Part shown: piece after piece, positions 34,907-43,040 of the stretch | Position numbering within the stretch: the first letter of the stretch is position 1 | Layout: every line of letters starts with the position of its first letter | Assembly (NCBI RefSeq): GCF_005217525.1 | Contig: NZ_PNXQ01000012.1 | Coordinates: 644,222 to 708,221 of the forward strand | Length of the DNA: 64,000 nt | Reading direction: 5' to 3' | Origin: Paenibacillus terrae | Lineage (GTDB): Bacteria; Bacillota; Bacilli; Paenibacillales; Paenibacillaceae | Translations under genes and position numbers: made by a program | Notes under the pieces: generated by a model | Database searches by the model: none | Told to the model about the DNA's origin: nothing | What the model saw: the letters and a program-made list of their open reading frames with translations, nothing else

Positions 34907-35224
34907 ATGATCGGTTATATGAATAAATGCCCCCACTGTGGGGCTGAATCTTCTTTTGTTCCTGAAGAGATGGAATGCGATCAATCCCTTGTTCTTTGGT
35001 GTAAGCACTGTGGGGATTATATCAATCAGACCCTAACAATGGAGTCCCTGAGGAAGTGGTGGGCGAGATACGACGCAGGGGAAGACACATGTAAGCCGCC
35101 TGTGAGCAAAGGCATGCTGCTTATGTTTGAAAGGCTGGAACAAACACTAGCAGATGAACCTGACTGTAACCTGAATCGGGTCGAAATACATCTTAAGGAT
35201 TTTACTGACTATCGCTATAAATAA
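34907..35224 (+). CDS. Small zinc-ribbon protein
   Basis: A 105-residue protein. C-P-H-C (residues about 8-11) and C-K-H-C (about 32-35) form a typical zinc ribbon. An acidic helical C-terminal part follows (M-L-L-M-F-E-R-L-E-Q-T-L). ATG 34907 follows GGGAGGAGG. It lies between the two sigma-factor genes and just before a coiled-coil protein, so a regulatory role (for example anti-sigma or co-activator) is possible, but nothing in the sequence proves it. Confidence 0.55.
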   Translation: MIGYMNKCPHCGAESSFVPEEMECDQSLVLWCKHCGDYINQTLTMESLRKWWARYDAGEDTCKPPVSKGMLLMFERLEQTLADEPDCNLNRVEIHLKDFTDYRYK

Positions 35225-35241
35225 ACTTTGGAGGAAAGGCT

Positions 35242-35589
35242 ATGAACTATACGAACAACCACAGGTATCAGCAAGATGGGGAAGATTCTGATTCAGTAGA
35301 ATTTATACAAATTATTAGCAAAATTCAGAGAGTTGTCAAAGAGAATAAGGAGCTTAAAAGGAAAAATCATCATCTGATTTCCCAAAATAGACAACTTGGG
35401 GCCCGTAATCAATTGCTCGAATTGCAAATGAATGAATATATGTCTTTGGTCCAGGAAATGGAGCAGCAGTTCTTTTCCCAGCATGAGTATGTGTTGGATT
35501 CGATGCAAGCTAATCAAACGCGTTCAAAGAATTTTTTATACTTGGATGATTCCGGCGATATGTATCGTATTAACTATTCGGATAAATAA
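35242..35589 (+). CDS. Small coiled-coil protein
   Basis: A 115-residue protein. Residues about 25-85 form a long heptad-patterned helix (I-S-K-I-Q-R-V-V-K-E-N-K-E-L-K-R-K-N-H-H) with Asn-rich core positions, like leucine-zipper or GvpF-type helices; a short C-terminal beta segment (Y-L-D-D-S-G-D-M-Y-R-I) follows. A good GGAGGAAAGG site lies upstream. It sits between the zinc-ribbon gene and the second sigma gene and may be an adaptor or anti-sigma-like partner. Family not recognised. Confidence 0.55.
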   Translation: MNYTNNHRYQQDGEDSDSVEFIQIISKIQRVVKENKELKRKNHHLISQNRQLGARNQLLELQMNEYMSLVQEMEQQFFSQHEYVLDSMQANQTRSKNFLYLDDSGDMYRINYSDK

Positions 35590-35632
35590 ATTCTAAAATG
35601 GTAGACCGACTACTAGAGTGTGAGCTTGATCA

Positions 35633-36637
35633 ATGGAGAAGGAATTTCATTATGCTGGTATCGCCAGAAAATACGGGGTGAACGAATTGCTTAGTGATAC
35701 GTATGTACAATTAAGAAAACCTGCTGTGAAGGATATGCATAATATAAAGCTGATCTGTGCGTGTAAAGAGGACAAAGACCTTCTTGGGGAGTTTCTTCAA
35801 GAGAATCGTAAATTTATGTTTTCGATTATTATGCGATATAAGGGAAGTATAGAAGATCTAAAAATGAAATTCAAGGTTACTGAGGATGACTTATACCAAC
35901 ATGCATGTATAGGATTACTAACGGCACTCAAGGATTTTGATATTCATCGAGGAATTAAATTTACTACGTATGTAGTAAGACCAATTTTATGGGAGGTTAA
36001 CCAGTTATTATATAGCAACTCTCAAGAGGTAAGACTTAGTCGGGGAGCTATTGATATGATCCGAAGGATGGTAGAGATAGAAGATACACTAGGCTACAGG
36101 CCGAGTGAGCAAAAAATGGCGAAGCTCCTTCAAGTTCCTGTAGAGCGTTATAGAGAAGTTGCTCAATTCAGTGATGCAATGGAACATTTTGATTCAATAG
36201 ATAACTTTGAAGCTACAGACAACTCACATCACAACATGGATGAACTTGTGATTAATAAGGTTTATGTTCAACAACTGTTATGTAGTACTCTGTTTACAGA
36301 ACATGAAAAAACGGTAATGCACTTAATTATGAAAGGTGCAAATAACTCCCGGATATCCGAAATACTCCACGTATACCCCATGACAATCAGCAGGACGTTA
36401 GCACGCATCAGGAAAAAAATTGACAAACAAAAACAGGATACTGAGAATATCCCAATTGAAGCTCAATCAAAATACAGAGAAGAAATTAACTTAATTGTAG
36501 AGATGAGTAAAGAACATAAACAAGTCTTGAATGTTACAGACATAACAGATGTACTTAAAATATCCGGCTATGATATTTCAAAGTATTCAAAACGTGTTCT
36601 TTACTATATCCGTAAAAAAGCAAAACTAGCTATATAA
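35633..36637 (+). CDS. Sigma-70-family factor 2 (regions 2-3-4 plus C-terminal extension)
   Basis: A 334-residue protein. Region 2 lies at about 48-130 (E-N-R-K-F-M-F-S-I-I, D-L-Y-Q-H-A-C-I-G-L-L-T-A-L-K-D-F-D, then G-I-K-F-T-T-Y-V-V-R-P-I-L-W). Region 3 lies at about 135-185 (L-S-R-G-A-I-D-M-I-R-R-M, L-G-Y-R-P-S-E-Q-K-M-A-K-L-L). Region 4 lies at about 222-265 (F-T-E-H-E-K-T-V-M-H-L-I, I-S-E-I-L-H-V-Y-P-M-T-I-S-R-T-L-A-R-I-R-K-K-I). About 65 further residues are not standard for sigma factors. The ribosome site before ATG 35633 is poor. It is the best candidate for the dedicated factor of the -35/-10 island promoters, because it keeps both DNA-binding regions and the promoters keep a fixed 17-bp spacer. 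Confidence 0.75.
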   Translation: MEKEFHYAGIARKYGVNELLSDTYVQLRKPAVKDMHNIKLICACKEDKDLLGEFLQENRKFMFSIIMRYKGSIEDLKMKFKVTEDDLYQHACIGLLTALKDFDIHRGIKFTTYVVRPILWEVNQLLYSNSQEVRLSRGAIDMIRRMVEIEDTLGYRPSEQKMAKLLQVPVERYREVAQFSDAMEHFDSIDNFEATDNSHHNMDELVINKVYVQQLLCSTLFTEHEKTVMHLIMKGANNSRISEILHVYPMTISRTLARIRKKIDKQKQDTENIPIEAQSKYREEINLIVEMSKEHKQVLNVTDITDVLKISGYDISKYSKRVLYYIRKKAKLAI

Positions 36638-36697
36638 AGTATAGCAAAGTTAAACGCAAATCACAACTGCTCTCGATCGATTTAGAATCATAAGGGT

Positions 36698-36730
36698 AAA
36701 AAAAGCCCACGCAGCTTTCATCATGAGCTT
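36698..36730 (-). terminator. Terminator of the Xaa-Pro peptidase gene
   Basis: On the minus strand, a 9-bp stem (36722-36730 / 36703-36711, two G-U pairs) followed by a run of T. Confidence 0.6.
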
Positions 36731-36747
36731 TAAAGTGAAAAAAGGAC

Positions 36748-37836
36748 TTATCCTAGCACCGTCAGCTCTTTCGGAAAAGAGGTCAGGACTTTTACGCCGT
36801 CAGAGGTGACCAGAACGTCATCTTCAATCCGTACACCGCCGAGGCCTGGCACGTAGATACCGGGCTCTATCGTGAACACGAAGCCCTCATGAAGCAGGTC
36901 TTCATTGCTGCCATGCACAGACGGATATTCGTGAACGCTCATGCCAAGGCCATGTCCAACCCGATGGTTAAAGGCTGGGCCATACCCAGCAGCTTCTACA
37001 ACTGCACGAGCTGCCTGATCTACCGACGCGCAGGATACACCCGGACGAATGGCGGCAATACCAGCCTCGTTTGAGCGGAGTACCGTCTGATAAATCGTCT
37101 CCAGCTCAGCCGTCAGCTTGCCAAAAGCAAAAGTGCGCGTAATGTCTGAGGCGTAACCATCTGAATATACGCCCATATCAAACATGAGCAGTTCGCCATG
37201 TTGCAGCTTGCGGGTGCCCGGAACACCATGAGGCAGCGCTGTTTTGGGTCCGGACAGCACCGTGGTGTCAAAGGACGGGCCATCTGCGCCGATTTTCTTC
37301 ATCTGGTATTCAATTTCGGCAACCAGCTCGACTTCTGTCACGCCTTCACGCACGTGGGTCAGGCCGTGGCGGAGTGCGTCCTCCACCAACTGTGCGGCAT
37401 GTTTCAGACGCCGTACTTCCTCAGGTGTTTTTCTTACGCGCATGTCCTGGAGCAGAGGGCCGAGATCCACATATTGGGCCGCATCAATGGCAGTATGTAG
37501 CTGTTCGTAGCGGAGTACGGAGACGTGCTCCTTTTCCAGCGCGAACACCTTCACTCCAGTACCTGTGCGCTGGCGCAGCAGATCATATGGATTGTCTGTA
37601 TCTGTGTGAGTGGATATGCGAGTCACGGAAGAAGCGGCGTGGGCAGCCTCTGCATCCAATGCAGGCACGATCAGTTCAGGCTCCTCGTCCCGAAGCAGCA
37701 CCAAGCCGAGAAATCGCTCATGCGGCTCACTGGCAAAGCCAGTCAGGTAGTAGATATGCTTGGGATCGGTGACGAGCAATCCGTCCCATGATTGTGACTT
37801 CAATTCATCATACAGCCGGGTTATTTTATCATTCAT
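36748..37836 (-). CDS. M24 Xaa-Pro dipeptidase/aminopeptidase
   Basis: 362 residues with the two-domain creatinase fold: N-terminal domain to about 130, catalytic pita-bread domain after it. The metal ligands are visible: Asp in F-D-M-G-V-Y, Asp in S-D-I-T-R-T-F, His in G-H-G-L-G-M-S-V-H-E, Glu in F-T-I-E-P-G-I-Y and Glu in V-R-I-E-D-D-V. It removes residues next to proline from peptides in the cytoplasm and is of YqhT/PepQ type. The start is at 37836, with AAAGGAATG upstream. It is transcribed toward the tail island and marks its right border. Confidence 0.9.
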   Translation of the reverse strand: MNDKITRLYDELKSQSWDGLLVTDPKHIYYLTGFASEPHERFLGLVLLRDEEPELIVPALDAEAAHAASSVTRISTHTDTDNPYDLLRQRTGTGVKVFALEKEHVSVLRYEQLHTAIDAAQYVDLGPLLQDMRVRKTPEEVRRLKHAAQLVEDALRHGLTHVREGVTEVELVAEIEYQMKKIGADGPSFDTTVLSGPKTALPHGVPGTRKLQHGELLMFDMGVYSDGYASDITRTFAFGKLTAELETIYQTVLRSNEAGIAAIRPGVSCASVDQAARAVVEAAGYGPAFNHRVGHGLGMSVHEYPSVHGSNEDLLHEGFVFTIEPGIYVPGLGGVRIEDDVLVTSDGVKVLTSFPKELTVLG

Positions 37837-38294
37837 ACAGATTCATTCCTTTCTATTCATGGATTCATTATAACGCTTATTGCACGAGTATACATAAATC
37901 CAAAGCGATTTTAAATCAGCACTATAATAGATCAAAACGGTTTAATTATCTTCCCCTGCTTCAGCAATAGCCTTACGCAATGATTCGTTGAAAATAAAAT
38001 CTTAGACTGCCACTGCTGTTTCAGCCCGCTATTTCCACTATCGTTCTCCGTTCAATTAAATGTTATGACTATGCTCAATCTCTGGATGCTGCATAAACAA
38101 TGGAAAGGTGGGGAAAAGTAGGGCTAGCCAGCGTCGTTAATAGATGGTAGAAGCTTATGCATTAGGTTAGCAGGTTTTGTCATTCCCTTAGTCTGATGCG
38201 ATTAAATATCGAAATAACCCTTACTTGTGCCCCTTTAAGCATAATTTAAAAAGTAGTAACAAATACTAACCCAAAAAAGGAGATGTGCTTTAAC
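37837..38294. other. Intergenic region, no gene seen
   Basis: About 460 nt between divergent genes. It contains the promoters of the peptidase and PLAT genes by position; I see no coding signal, repeats or RNA structure that I can support. Confidence 0.4.
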
Positions 38295-38744
38295 ATGTCA
38301 CATAATTACTATGCAACCATTTACACATCGAATGTCAATAATGCTGGTACTGATGACGATGTCTATATCCAATTGATTGGAACTCAAGGAACCGAAGGAG
38401 ATTGGTATCTCGATTATGATACCAATAATGATTTTGAACAGGGATACATTGATACTTACATCCTTGAAGCACAAAAATATATAGGACCAATAAAAGAAAT
38501 TCTTCTTTATGTAAAACCAACTAACAAAAAATCGCCCGATTGGAGAGTAGATTTCATTGATATATTTACAATATATAATGGTGAGCTTAGCTCCCAGAGA
38601 TTTAATGTAAATACCTGGATTAAATCTTCAGATGATAATGAAAACTATTATCTAATTGATCAATATTCCACAAAATCAAATAATAAAACAAAAGTATCAT
38701 CTACTACTAAAGTAAACAAATATGGTCATGGATACAAGAGATAA
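38295..38744 (+). CDS. Stand-alone PLAT/LH2 domain protein
   Basis: 149 residues. The first 115 match a PLAT/LH2 beta-sandwich: Y-Y-A-T-I-Y-T-S-N-V-N-N-A-G-T-D-D-D-V-Y, then I-Q-L-I-G-T-Q-G, W-Y-L-D-Y, N-D-F-E-Q-G-Y-I-D-T-Y and I-L-L-Y-V-K. PLAT domains bind lipids, membranes or partner proteins. There is no signal peptide and no enzyme domain. ATG 38295 is preferred over ATG 38283, which directly abuts the AAAGGAG site. The gene is AT-rich compared with its neighbours, which suggests acquisition. A hairpin terminator follows. Confidence 0.75.
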   Translation: MSHNYYATIYTSNVNNAGTDDDVYIQLIGTQGTEGDWYLDYDTNNDFEQGYIDTYILEAQKYIGPIKEILLYVKPTNKKSPDWRVDFIDIFTIYNGELSSQRFNVNTWIKSSDDNENYYLIDQYSTKSNNKTKVSSTTKVNKYGHGYKR

Positions 38745-38783
38745 ACCTGGATTTCGAAAATTTACTCCTCTAAAAACATGAAA

Positions 38784-38840
38784 AGGGCAAAGAGTTCAGC
38801 AGCTGCCATATGATCTTGCAGCTAATGGACTCTTTTGTCA
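38784..38840 (+). terminator. Terminator after the PLAT gene
   Basis: A long imperfect stem (GGGCAAAGAGTTC-AGCAGCTGC with GCAGCT-GGACTCTTTTGTC) and a T-rich end. Confidence 0.6.
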
Positions 38841-39064
38841 TTTTCAAAATGGTTTGATCTGGATCAAGGACCTTCTTAAGAATTCCTGCGAATTCATGAG
38901 TCTGAGAGAGGAAGCTGAATCATTTCGAGGAGCTTAATAAATTGCAATGATTCTAACTCTTTATTTTTCGAGTCTAATCTGCAAAAAAACAACTTGATAT
39001 GGCTGTTCAGGCGCTTGTCTTGTACAATGAAATAAATCAACAGAGCAGGAGGCGGGTACAAACG

Positions 39065-39586
39065 ATGAATAGGGGCCAATCTTTTTCCATTGAATTTGCG
39101 CGCAGGGAGGATCTTCCGGCTATTGTGGGCATTTATAATTCCACCATTGCAGGACGAATGGCAACGGCAGATTTGGAGCCCGTGACAGTGGAGAGCCGTA
39201 TCCCATGGTTTGAGGCTCATCAAGAAGACCATCGACCTTTGTGGGTTCTGAGACATAAAGAGACGATTGCAGGGTGGGCCAGCCTTCAGTCTTTTTACGG
39301 ACGTCCAGCTTATAACGGTACGGCGGAAATCAGTATTTATGTCCATGAAGACTCTCGTGGAACTGGAGCAGGAAGCCGTATGGTGCAGCATGTACTGAAT
39401 GAATGCCCTGGGCTTGGAATTACGACGCTGTTGGGGTTTGTATTCGGTCACAACAAGCCGAGTATCGCCTTGCTGCGGAAATTCGGTTTTGAACAATGGG
39501 GTTATTATCCGCGTATTGCGGTGCTGGACAGCATAGAGCGGGATCTGGCTATTCTGGGTAAACGAGTGGATGTTGAGGATAAATAG
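39065..39586 (+). CDS. GNAT N-acetyltransferase, phosphinothricin (PAT) family
   Basis: 173 residues. The N-terminus [18 protein letters not shown] and the following [11 protein letters not shown] block are typical of the PAT/MddA/YwnH subgroup. The acetyl-CoA loop region is [12 protein letters not shown], and [11 protein letters not shown] follows. Family members acetylate phosphinothricin, methionine sulfoximine or related amino acids. ATG 39065 has GCAGGAGGCGGG upstream; the open frame extends to 38999 without a ribosome site. It is a single gene followed by a terminator. Confidence 0.85.
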   Translation: MNRGQSFSIEFARREDLPAIVGIYNSTIAGRMATADLEPVTVESRIPWFEAHQEDHRPLWVLRHKETIAGWASLQSFYGRPAYNGTAEISIYVHEDSRGTGAGSRMVQHVLNECPGLGITTLLGFVFGHNKPSIALLRKFGFEQWGYYPRIAVLDSIERDLAILGKRVDVEDK

Positions 39587-39616
39587 ACGAACAAACATCA
39601 TTTATAAGGTGAACAT

Positions 39617-39683
39617 GAAAAAAGCTGCATCCAAAATGTTCTGTGCACTACAATTGTGCGTGGTTTTGGAAGCAGCCTTTTTA
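39617..39683 (+). terminator. Terminator after the PAT-type gene
   Basis: AAAAAAGCTGC..CCAAAA pairs with TTTTGG..GCAGCCTTTTT around an internal hairpin; it may serve both strands. Confidence 0.65.
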
Positions 39684-39718
39684 TGTTGTGAAAAAAAGAT
39701 GTTGTCTATCCCCGTCGT

Positions 39719-40153
39719 TCAACGGTGAGATTTAAAACGTATGTTGCGAAAAATCTGATTGAGCACCTCGGACAGTACCAAGCCGACAGCAATGGCACCT
39801 GCGATCATGAGTGTGCTCATAGCCAGCTCCAGCGCCTGAGGATAATTATGTTGTACAAACTGTCGCATCGCATTGTAGGCCATTCCCCCCGGGACGAGCG
39901 GAATCATGCCAGCCACGCTGAAAATAATAACAGGCATTTTGTACAGTCTGGCCAAACTCTGGCTGATGATTCCGATTAGAACCGTTGCCAACAGGCTGGC
40001 GCTCACGGGTCCCATGCTGTCTGAAGTCCAATAATAGACGAGCCAGCCCAACATCCCGACGAAGCCACATTGTAACAGTGAATGTCGGGGAGCGTGGAAA
40101 AGAATGCCGAATGCAGCGGTAGCAATAAAGCTTGTGAATAATTGTGCAAGCAT
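39719..40153 (-). CDS. Threonine/serine exporter, small subunit (YjjB-like)
   Basis: 144 residues with four to five hydrophobic helices. The motif I-P-L-V-P-G-G-M-A-Y is characteristic of the ThrE/YjjB half (compare M-P-L-V-P-G-L in the partner). The start at 40153 has a correctly spaced GGAGGAG on the minus strand; the frame extends upstream into the partner gene without a ribosome site. It follows the YjjP-like gene with a gap of about 20 nt, so the two are co-transcribed. Such pairs form a split ThrE-type exporter; in E. coli YjjPB exports succinate, so the substrate is uncertain. Confidence 0.8.
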   Translation of the reverse strand: MLAQLFTSFIATAAFGILFHAPRHSLLQCGFVGMLGWLVYYWTSDSMGPVSASLLATVLIGIISQSLARLYKMPVIIFSVAGMIPLVPGGMAYNAMRQFVQHNYPQALELAMSTLMIAGAIAVGLVLSEVLNQIFRNIRFKSHR

Positions 40154-40173
40154 AAACTTGGATCTCCTCCGAA

Positions 40174-40929
40174 TCACATATACGAAATGATAACCGCAAC
40201 GCCAGCTCCAATGCCAAAGGACGTCAAGCAAGCGTCAGCACCCTTGGATATGCCCGAAACGAGGTGTCCGGCCATCAAATCCCGAATGGCATTAGTAATT
40301 AATAAGCCTGGCACCAATGGCATAACGGAGCCAATAATGATTTTGTCCATCATCTGGCCCCAGCCTGCAACTGTCAGTAAGGCCGCCAGCAAGCCGATTA
40401 AAAAGGATGCAGAAAACTCCGAGAAAAACTTAACTTTAACGAGTCTGTGAAAATATTGCACAGCCGCGAAGCCAGCCCCGCCACAGAGAACGGCTGCAGG
40501 GAAGTCTCGCCAGACCCCGCCAAACATAATCATAAAGCAGCCGCTCGCCAATGCCGCAGCCATCAGCTGCACGCGATTGGAATAGCGGAGAGGACCACGT
40601 TCAATCTTGGACAGCTCCGTAACTGCTGCGCGGGGTGCCAGGTCACCCCGACTTATTTTACGTGAAATCGCGTTAACCTCTACTACCTTGTGCAAATCGG
40701 TGGTCCGCTCCACAATCCGGATCAGCTTGGCGGGCTCCGAGTCGTTAATGGCAAAAAAAATCCCGGTCGGTGTCACATAGCTATGGGACTGGGATATGCC
40801 GTAGGCTAAGGCAATGCGGGACATCGTATCTTCGACACGATAGGTTTCGGCTCCATTTTGCATCATGAGCTTGCCAGCCAGCAGACAAACCTCGATGATC
40901 TCAGGGGTAGGATGGGAATGATTATTCAT
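40174..40929 (-). CDS. Threonine/serine exporter ThrE family, large subunit (YjjP-like)
   Basis: 251 residues. The soluble N-terminal part has the family blocks G-A-E-T-Y-R-V-E-D-T-M and Y-V-T-P-T-G-I-F; five hydrophobic helices follow, with M-P-L-V-P-G-L-L-I-T-N near the end. It forms a split ThrE-type exporter with the adjacent YjjB-like protein. The start at 40929 has AAAGAGAG upstream. No regulatory site was seen in the short upstream region. Confidence 0.8.
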   Translation of the reverse strand: MNNHSHPTPEIIEVCLLAGKLMMQNGAETYRVEDTMSRIALAYGISQSHSYVTPTGIFFAINDSEPAKLIRIVERTTDLHKVVEVNAISRKISRGDLAPRAAVTELSKIERGPLRYSNRVQLMAAALASGCFMIMFGGVWRDFPAAVLCGGAGFAAVQYFHRLVKVKFFSEFSASFLIGLLAALLTVAGWGQMMDKIIIGSVMPLVPGLLITNAIRDLMAGHLVSGISKGADACLTSFGIGAGVAVIISYM

Positions 40930-41040
40930 GCTCGCTCTCTTTCATTCGTACCGGGCCGTTTGGCCGTATTATTTGTATATATTGTAGCACAAATAACCGC
41001 CCTTTCAGAGGCGGTTGTGTGGGAGATAAGAAGGAAACCG

Positions 41041-41889
41041 TCAAGATTCCATCGTATCGGGAATAACTGTATAGTAGGACTCTTCCAAATGTGTTGCAGC
41101 CTCAGACAAGCCCATGGATCTAAGCTGTCCTGCTACAAAAACACGAAGGGCAGAATGGGTGAACAGATGGCGTGTTTGAGCATCCCGGATAAAGGCTAAT
41201 CTCGCTTCACGCGAGGCGTTGCGGAACAAATCACGAACCGTTTCACCTTGTTTATCCCAATGAAAGGGCTCTGCCACGCTTAAAAGAGCACTCTTCATAG
41301 AGGAATGCTGTTTTGCGGAAGAAGGAAATGCCGGAATGCCCAAGCCGTTCAGTGTAGGGGCAGCTTCGTTTTGCTTACGCTCGGTTCGCAAACTGTCAAT
41401 GTAGGCAGCCATATCCTGAATCGTTTGAACACCGAAGCGCTCCCGAAAGCATTCCCGCACAAACGCAGTGCGTTCATCTACGGCCTGAGGAGGCTGATGT
41501 CCTGTATAATCCTGTCCATTAGCATAGTAGCGCTTTAATGAACTGTTCTCTGTATAAACAACACTTAAAAAATCCTGCAAGTGGCGGGCAACCACCCATA
41601 CACCTGTCCAGTCAACAGGGGATATGCATACAATGGGGGCCTGCGAAAGATCCTTTACAAGTCCAAAATCCGTTAAAAAGCCGTAATGTATTCCGTCCAC
41701 GCCTGCGTGGGCAAAGGGAATCACATCCGGCGGTGTAGCCATATATCGTGGCGCGCGGCCATGCTCCATAATCAATCCCAAATCAAAACCCAGAGAGTGC
41801 CGGTTCGCTTCAAGCTCCTGTTCAAATTCTATAAGTGCCTCAATCAAAGGTGTAGCTGATCCGTAGGCAGGGTTAGAACCGGAATTCAT
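41041..41889 (-). CDS. Hypothetical protein, possibly SMI1/SUKH-like
   Basis: 282 residues, not securely identified. The first 130 residues (I-P-F-A-H-A-G-V-D-G-I-H-Y-G-F-L-T, V-C-I-S-P-V-D, then V-V-A-R-H-L-Q-D-F-L-S-V-V-Y) recall SMI1/KNR4 (SUKH) proteins, which are often immunity proteins, but the match is by eye. The remainder is helical. The start at 41889 has AAGGAGG upstream; the longer frame to 41988 has none. It is a single gene divergent from the HAD phosphatase gene. Confidence 0.55.
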   Translation of the reverse strand: MNSGSNPAYGSATPLIEALIEFEQELEANRHSLGFDLGLIMEHGRAPRYMATPPDVIPFAHAGVDGIHYGFLTDFGLVKDLSQAPIVCISPVDWTGVWVVARHLQDFLSVVYTENSSLKRYYANGQDYTGHQPPQAVDERTAFVRECFRERFGVQTIQDMAAYIDSLRTERKQNEAAPTLNGLGIPAFPSSAKQHSSMKSALLSVAEPFHWDKQGETVRDLFRNASREARLAFIRDAQTRHLFTHSALRVFVAGQLRSMGLSEAATHLEESYYTVIPDTMES

Positions 41890-42263
41890 CGTGTATGCCT
41901 CCTTATCCAAGTACATCCATAAAGCGTTCATCCCTAAAAGGTACGTGATTTTACACGAAATGTAAACCTGTATGCTGAATCTTTTCAAAAATGTGACCTT
42001 TTACCTGTGTTCTATGGAATAAACCGCTTTCGGGGCAAAACAGGACGTGATGCCTATATTTAGAACAGTACAGAAGTAAAGTGAGTATATGAAAAAGATG
42101 TCTTTTCAGTTTATGACCGCCACGGTGAAGTGTGAATGCGGGAATGGATACGAGCTATGGATGTCGAAGGAGTAAGGTGCAACGTATCGGGTCAGCGGGT
42201 ATAATATCAGGACAAGGTGAGGATGGACGTCATCCAATGATTTTTACAGAAAGAAGTGGGTAT
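41890..42263. other. Intergenic region between divergent genes
   Basis: About 370 nt. An open frame from GTG 42132 runs into the HAD gene but is not protein-like and has no family match. Otherwise only promoter regions by position; nothing else supported. Confidence 0.35.
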
Positions 42264-42998
42264 ATGAACTTGCACAAGAAGGCCGTTTTTTTTGATGTGG
42301 ATGATACAATGTACGATCATTTGCACCCTACTCGCGATGCTTTGCGTACAGTATTAGGTTTGAGTGAGCGTTTTCCTTATGAAGAGGCCTATCATCGTAT
42401 TCGCTATTACAGTGATGTGTTATCAGCAAAAGGAGGACTATTGGAGGGTAAAGCGGGGCAGGATGAGCTGGAGGATATGAGGGAAGGTCGTTTTGTTCTA
42501 GCTTTACAGGAATTTGGGGTGAATATTACCCGTGAGCAAGCAGTGGATATCCAAAAAGAGTACCTGGATCGCCAGTATCGGATTGAGCCTTTCGAGGGAG
42601 CTACATTATTAATGGACGAGTTGAACTCGGCTGGATATTTGGTTGGCTTGATTACGAACGGTCTCGAAGATCACCAGATGGGCAAAATACGGGCGATGGC
42701 GCTGGAAAATCATATTGCGGGAGAGCATATTTTTATATCTGGAACGGTTGGCTATGCCAAGCCTGATCCACGTATTTTCGAAGTAGTGAATGAACGGACA
42801 GGGACTCTGGCGGAGCATTGCTGCTATATTGGGGATTCCTGGCGTAATGACGTGGCGGGAGCTGTAGCGGCGAATTGGCGGGTCATCTGGTTCAATCACA
42901 GAAAGGTTGCCCCGGAGTCCGAGATAGCAGGAACCTATGAAGCAGCAGCAAGCTATTCAGAACTGAAAAAATTACTGCTGTATCCGACAGATGTCTAA
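42264..42998 (+). CDS. HAD-family hydrolase (phosphatase, YjjG/PynA-like)
   Basis: 244 residues. HAD motif I is D-V-D-D-T near residue 10, motif II is the Thr-Asn of L-I-T-N-G-L-E-D-H-Q, motif III is the Lys in Y-A-K-P-D-P-R-I-F, and motif IV is I-G-D-S-W-R-N-D. The four-helix cap between motifs I and II fits subclass I. It is probably a cytoplasmic phosphatase for nucleotides or sugar phosphates; substrate unknown. ATG 42264 is chosen because motif I must lie near the N-terminus; ATG 42237 is possible. The kinase-like gene follows in the same direction after 42 nt. Confidence 0.85.
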   Translation: MNLHKKAVFFDVDDTMYDHLHPTRDALRTVLGLSERFPYEEAYHRIRYYSDVLSAKGGLLEGKAGQDELEDMREGRFVLALQEFGVNITREQAVDIQKEYLDRQYRIEPFEGATLLMDELNSAGYLVGLITNGLEDHQMGKIRAMALENHIAGEHIFISGTVGYAKPDPRIFEVVNERTGTLAEHCCYIGDSWRNDVAGAVAANWRVIWFNHRKVAPESEIAGTYEAAASYSELKKLLLYPTDV

Positions 42999-43040
42999 CT
43001 TCATTCCAATGGTTTAGAACAGAGAAGGAAGGGATCGCGC

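Noticed and set aside
3478..36637. Contractile (R-type/T6SS-like) injection system
   Set aside because: No sheath, no gp25/wedge-type baseplate proteins and no AAA ATPase seen; the tube-chaperone-hub set fits a non-contractile tail better.
3000..36700. Complete prophage
   Set aside because: No integrase, repressor, replication, packaging, portal or capsid gene on either side within the window, and no attachment-site repeat noticed.
37198..37791. Plus-strand open frames over the Xaa-Pro peptidase
   Set aside because: Shadows of a gene with all catalytic residues on the minus strand.
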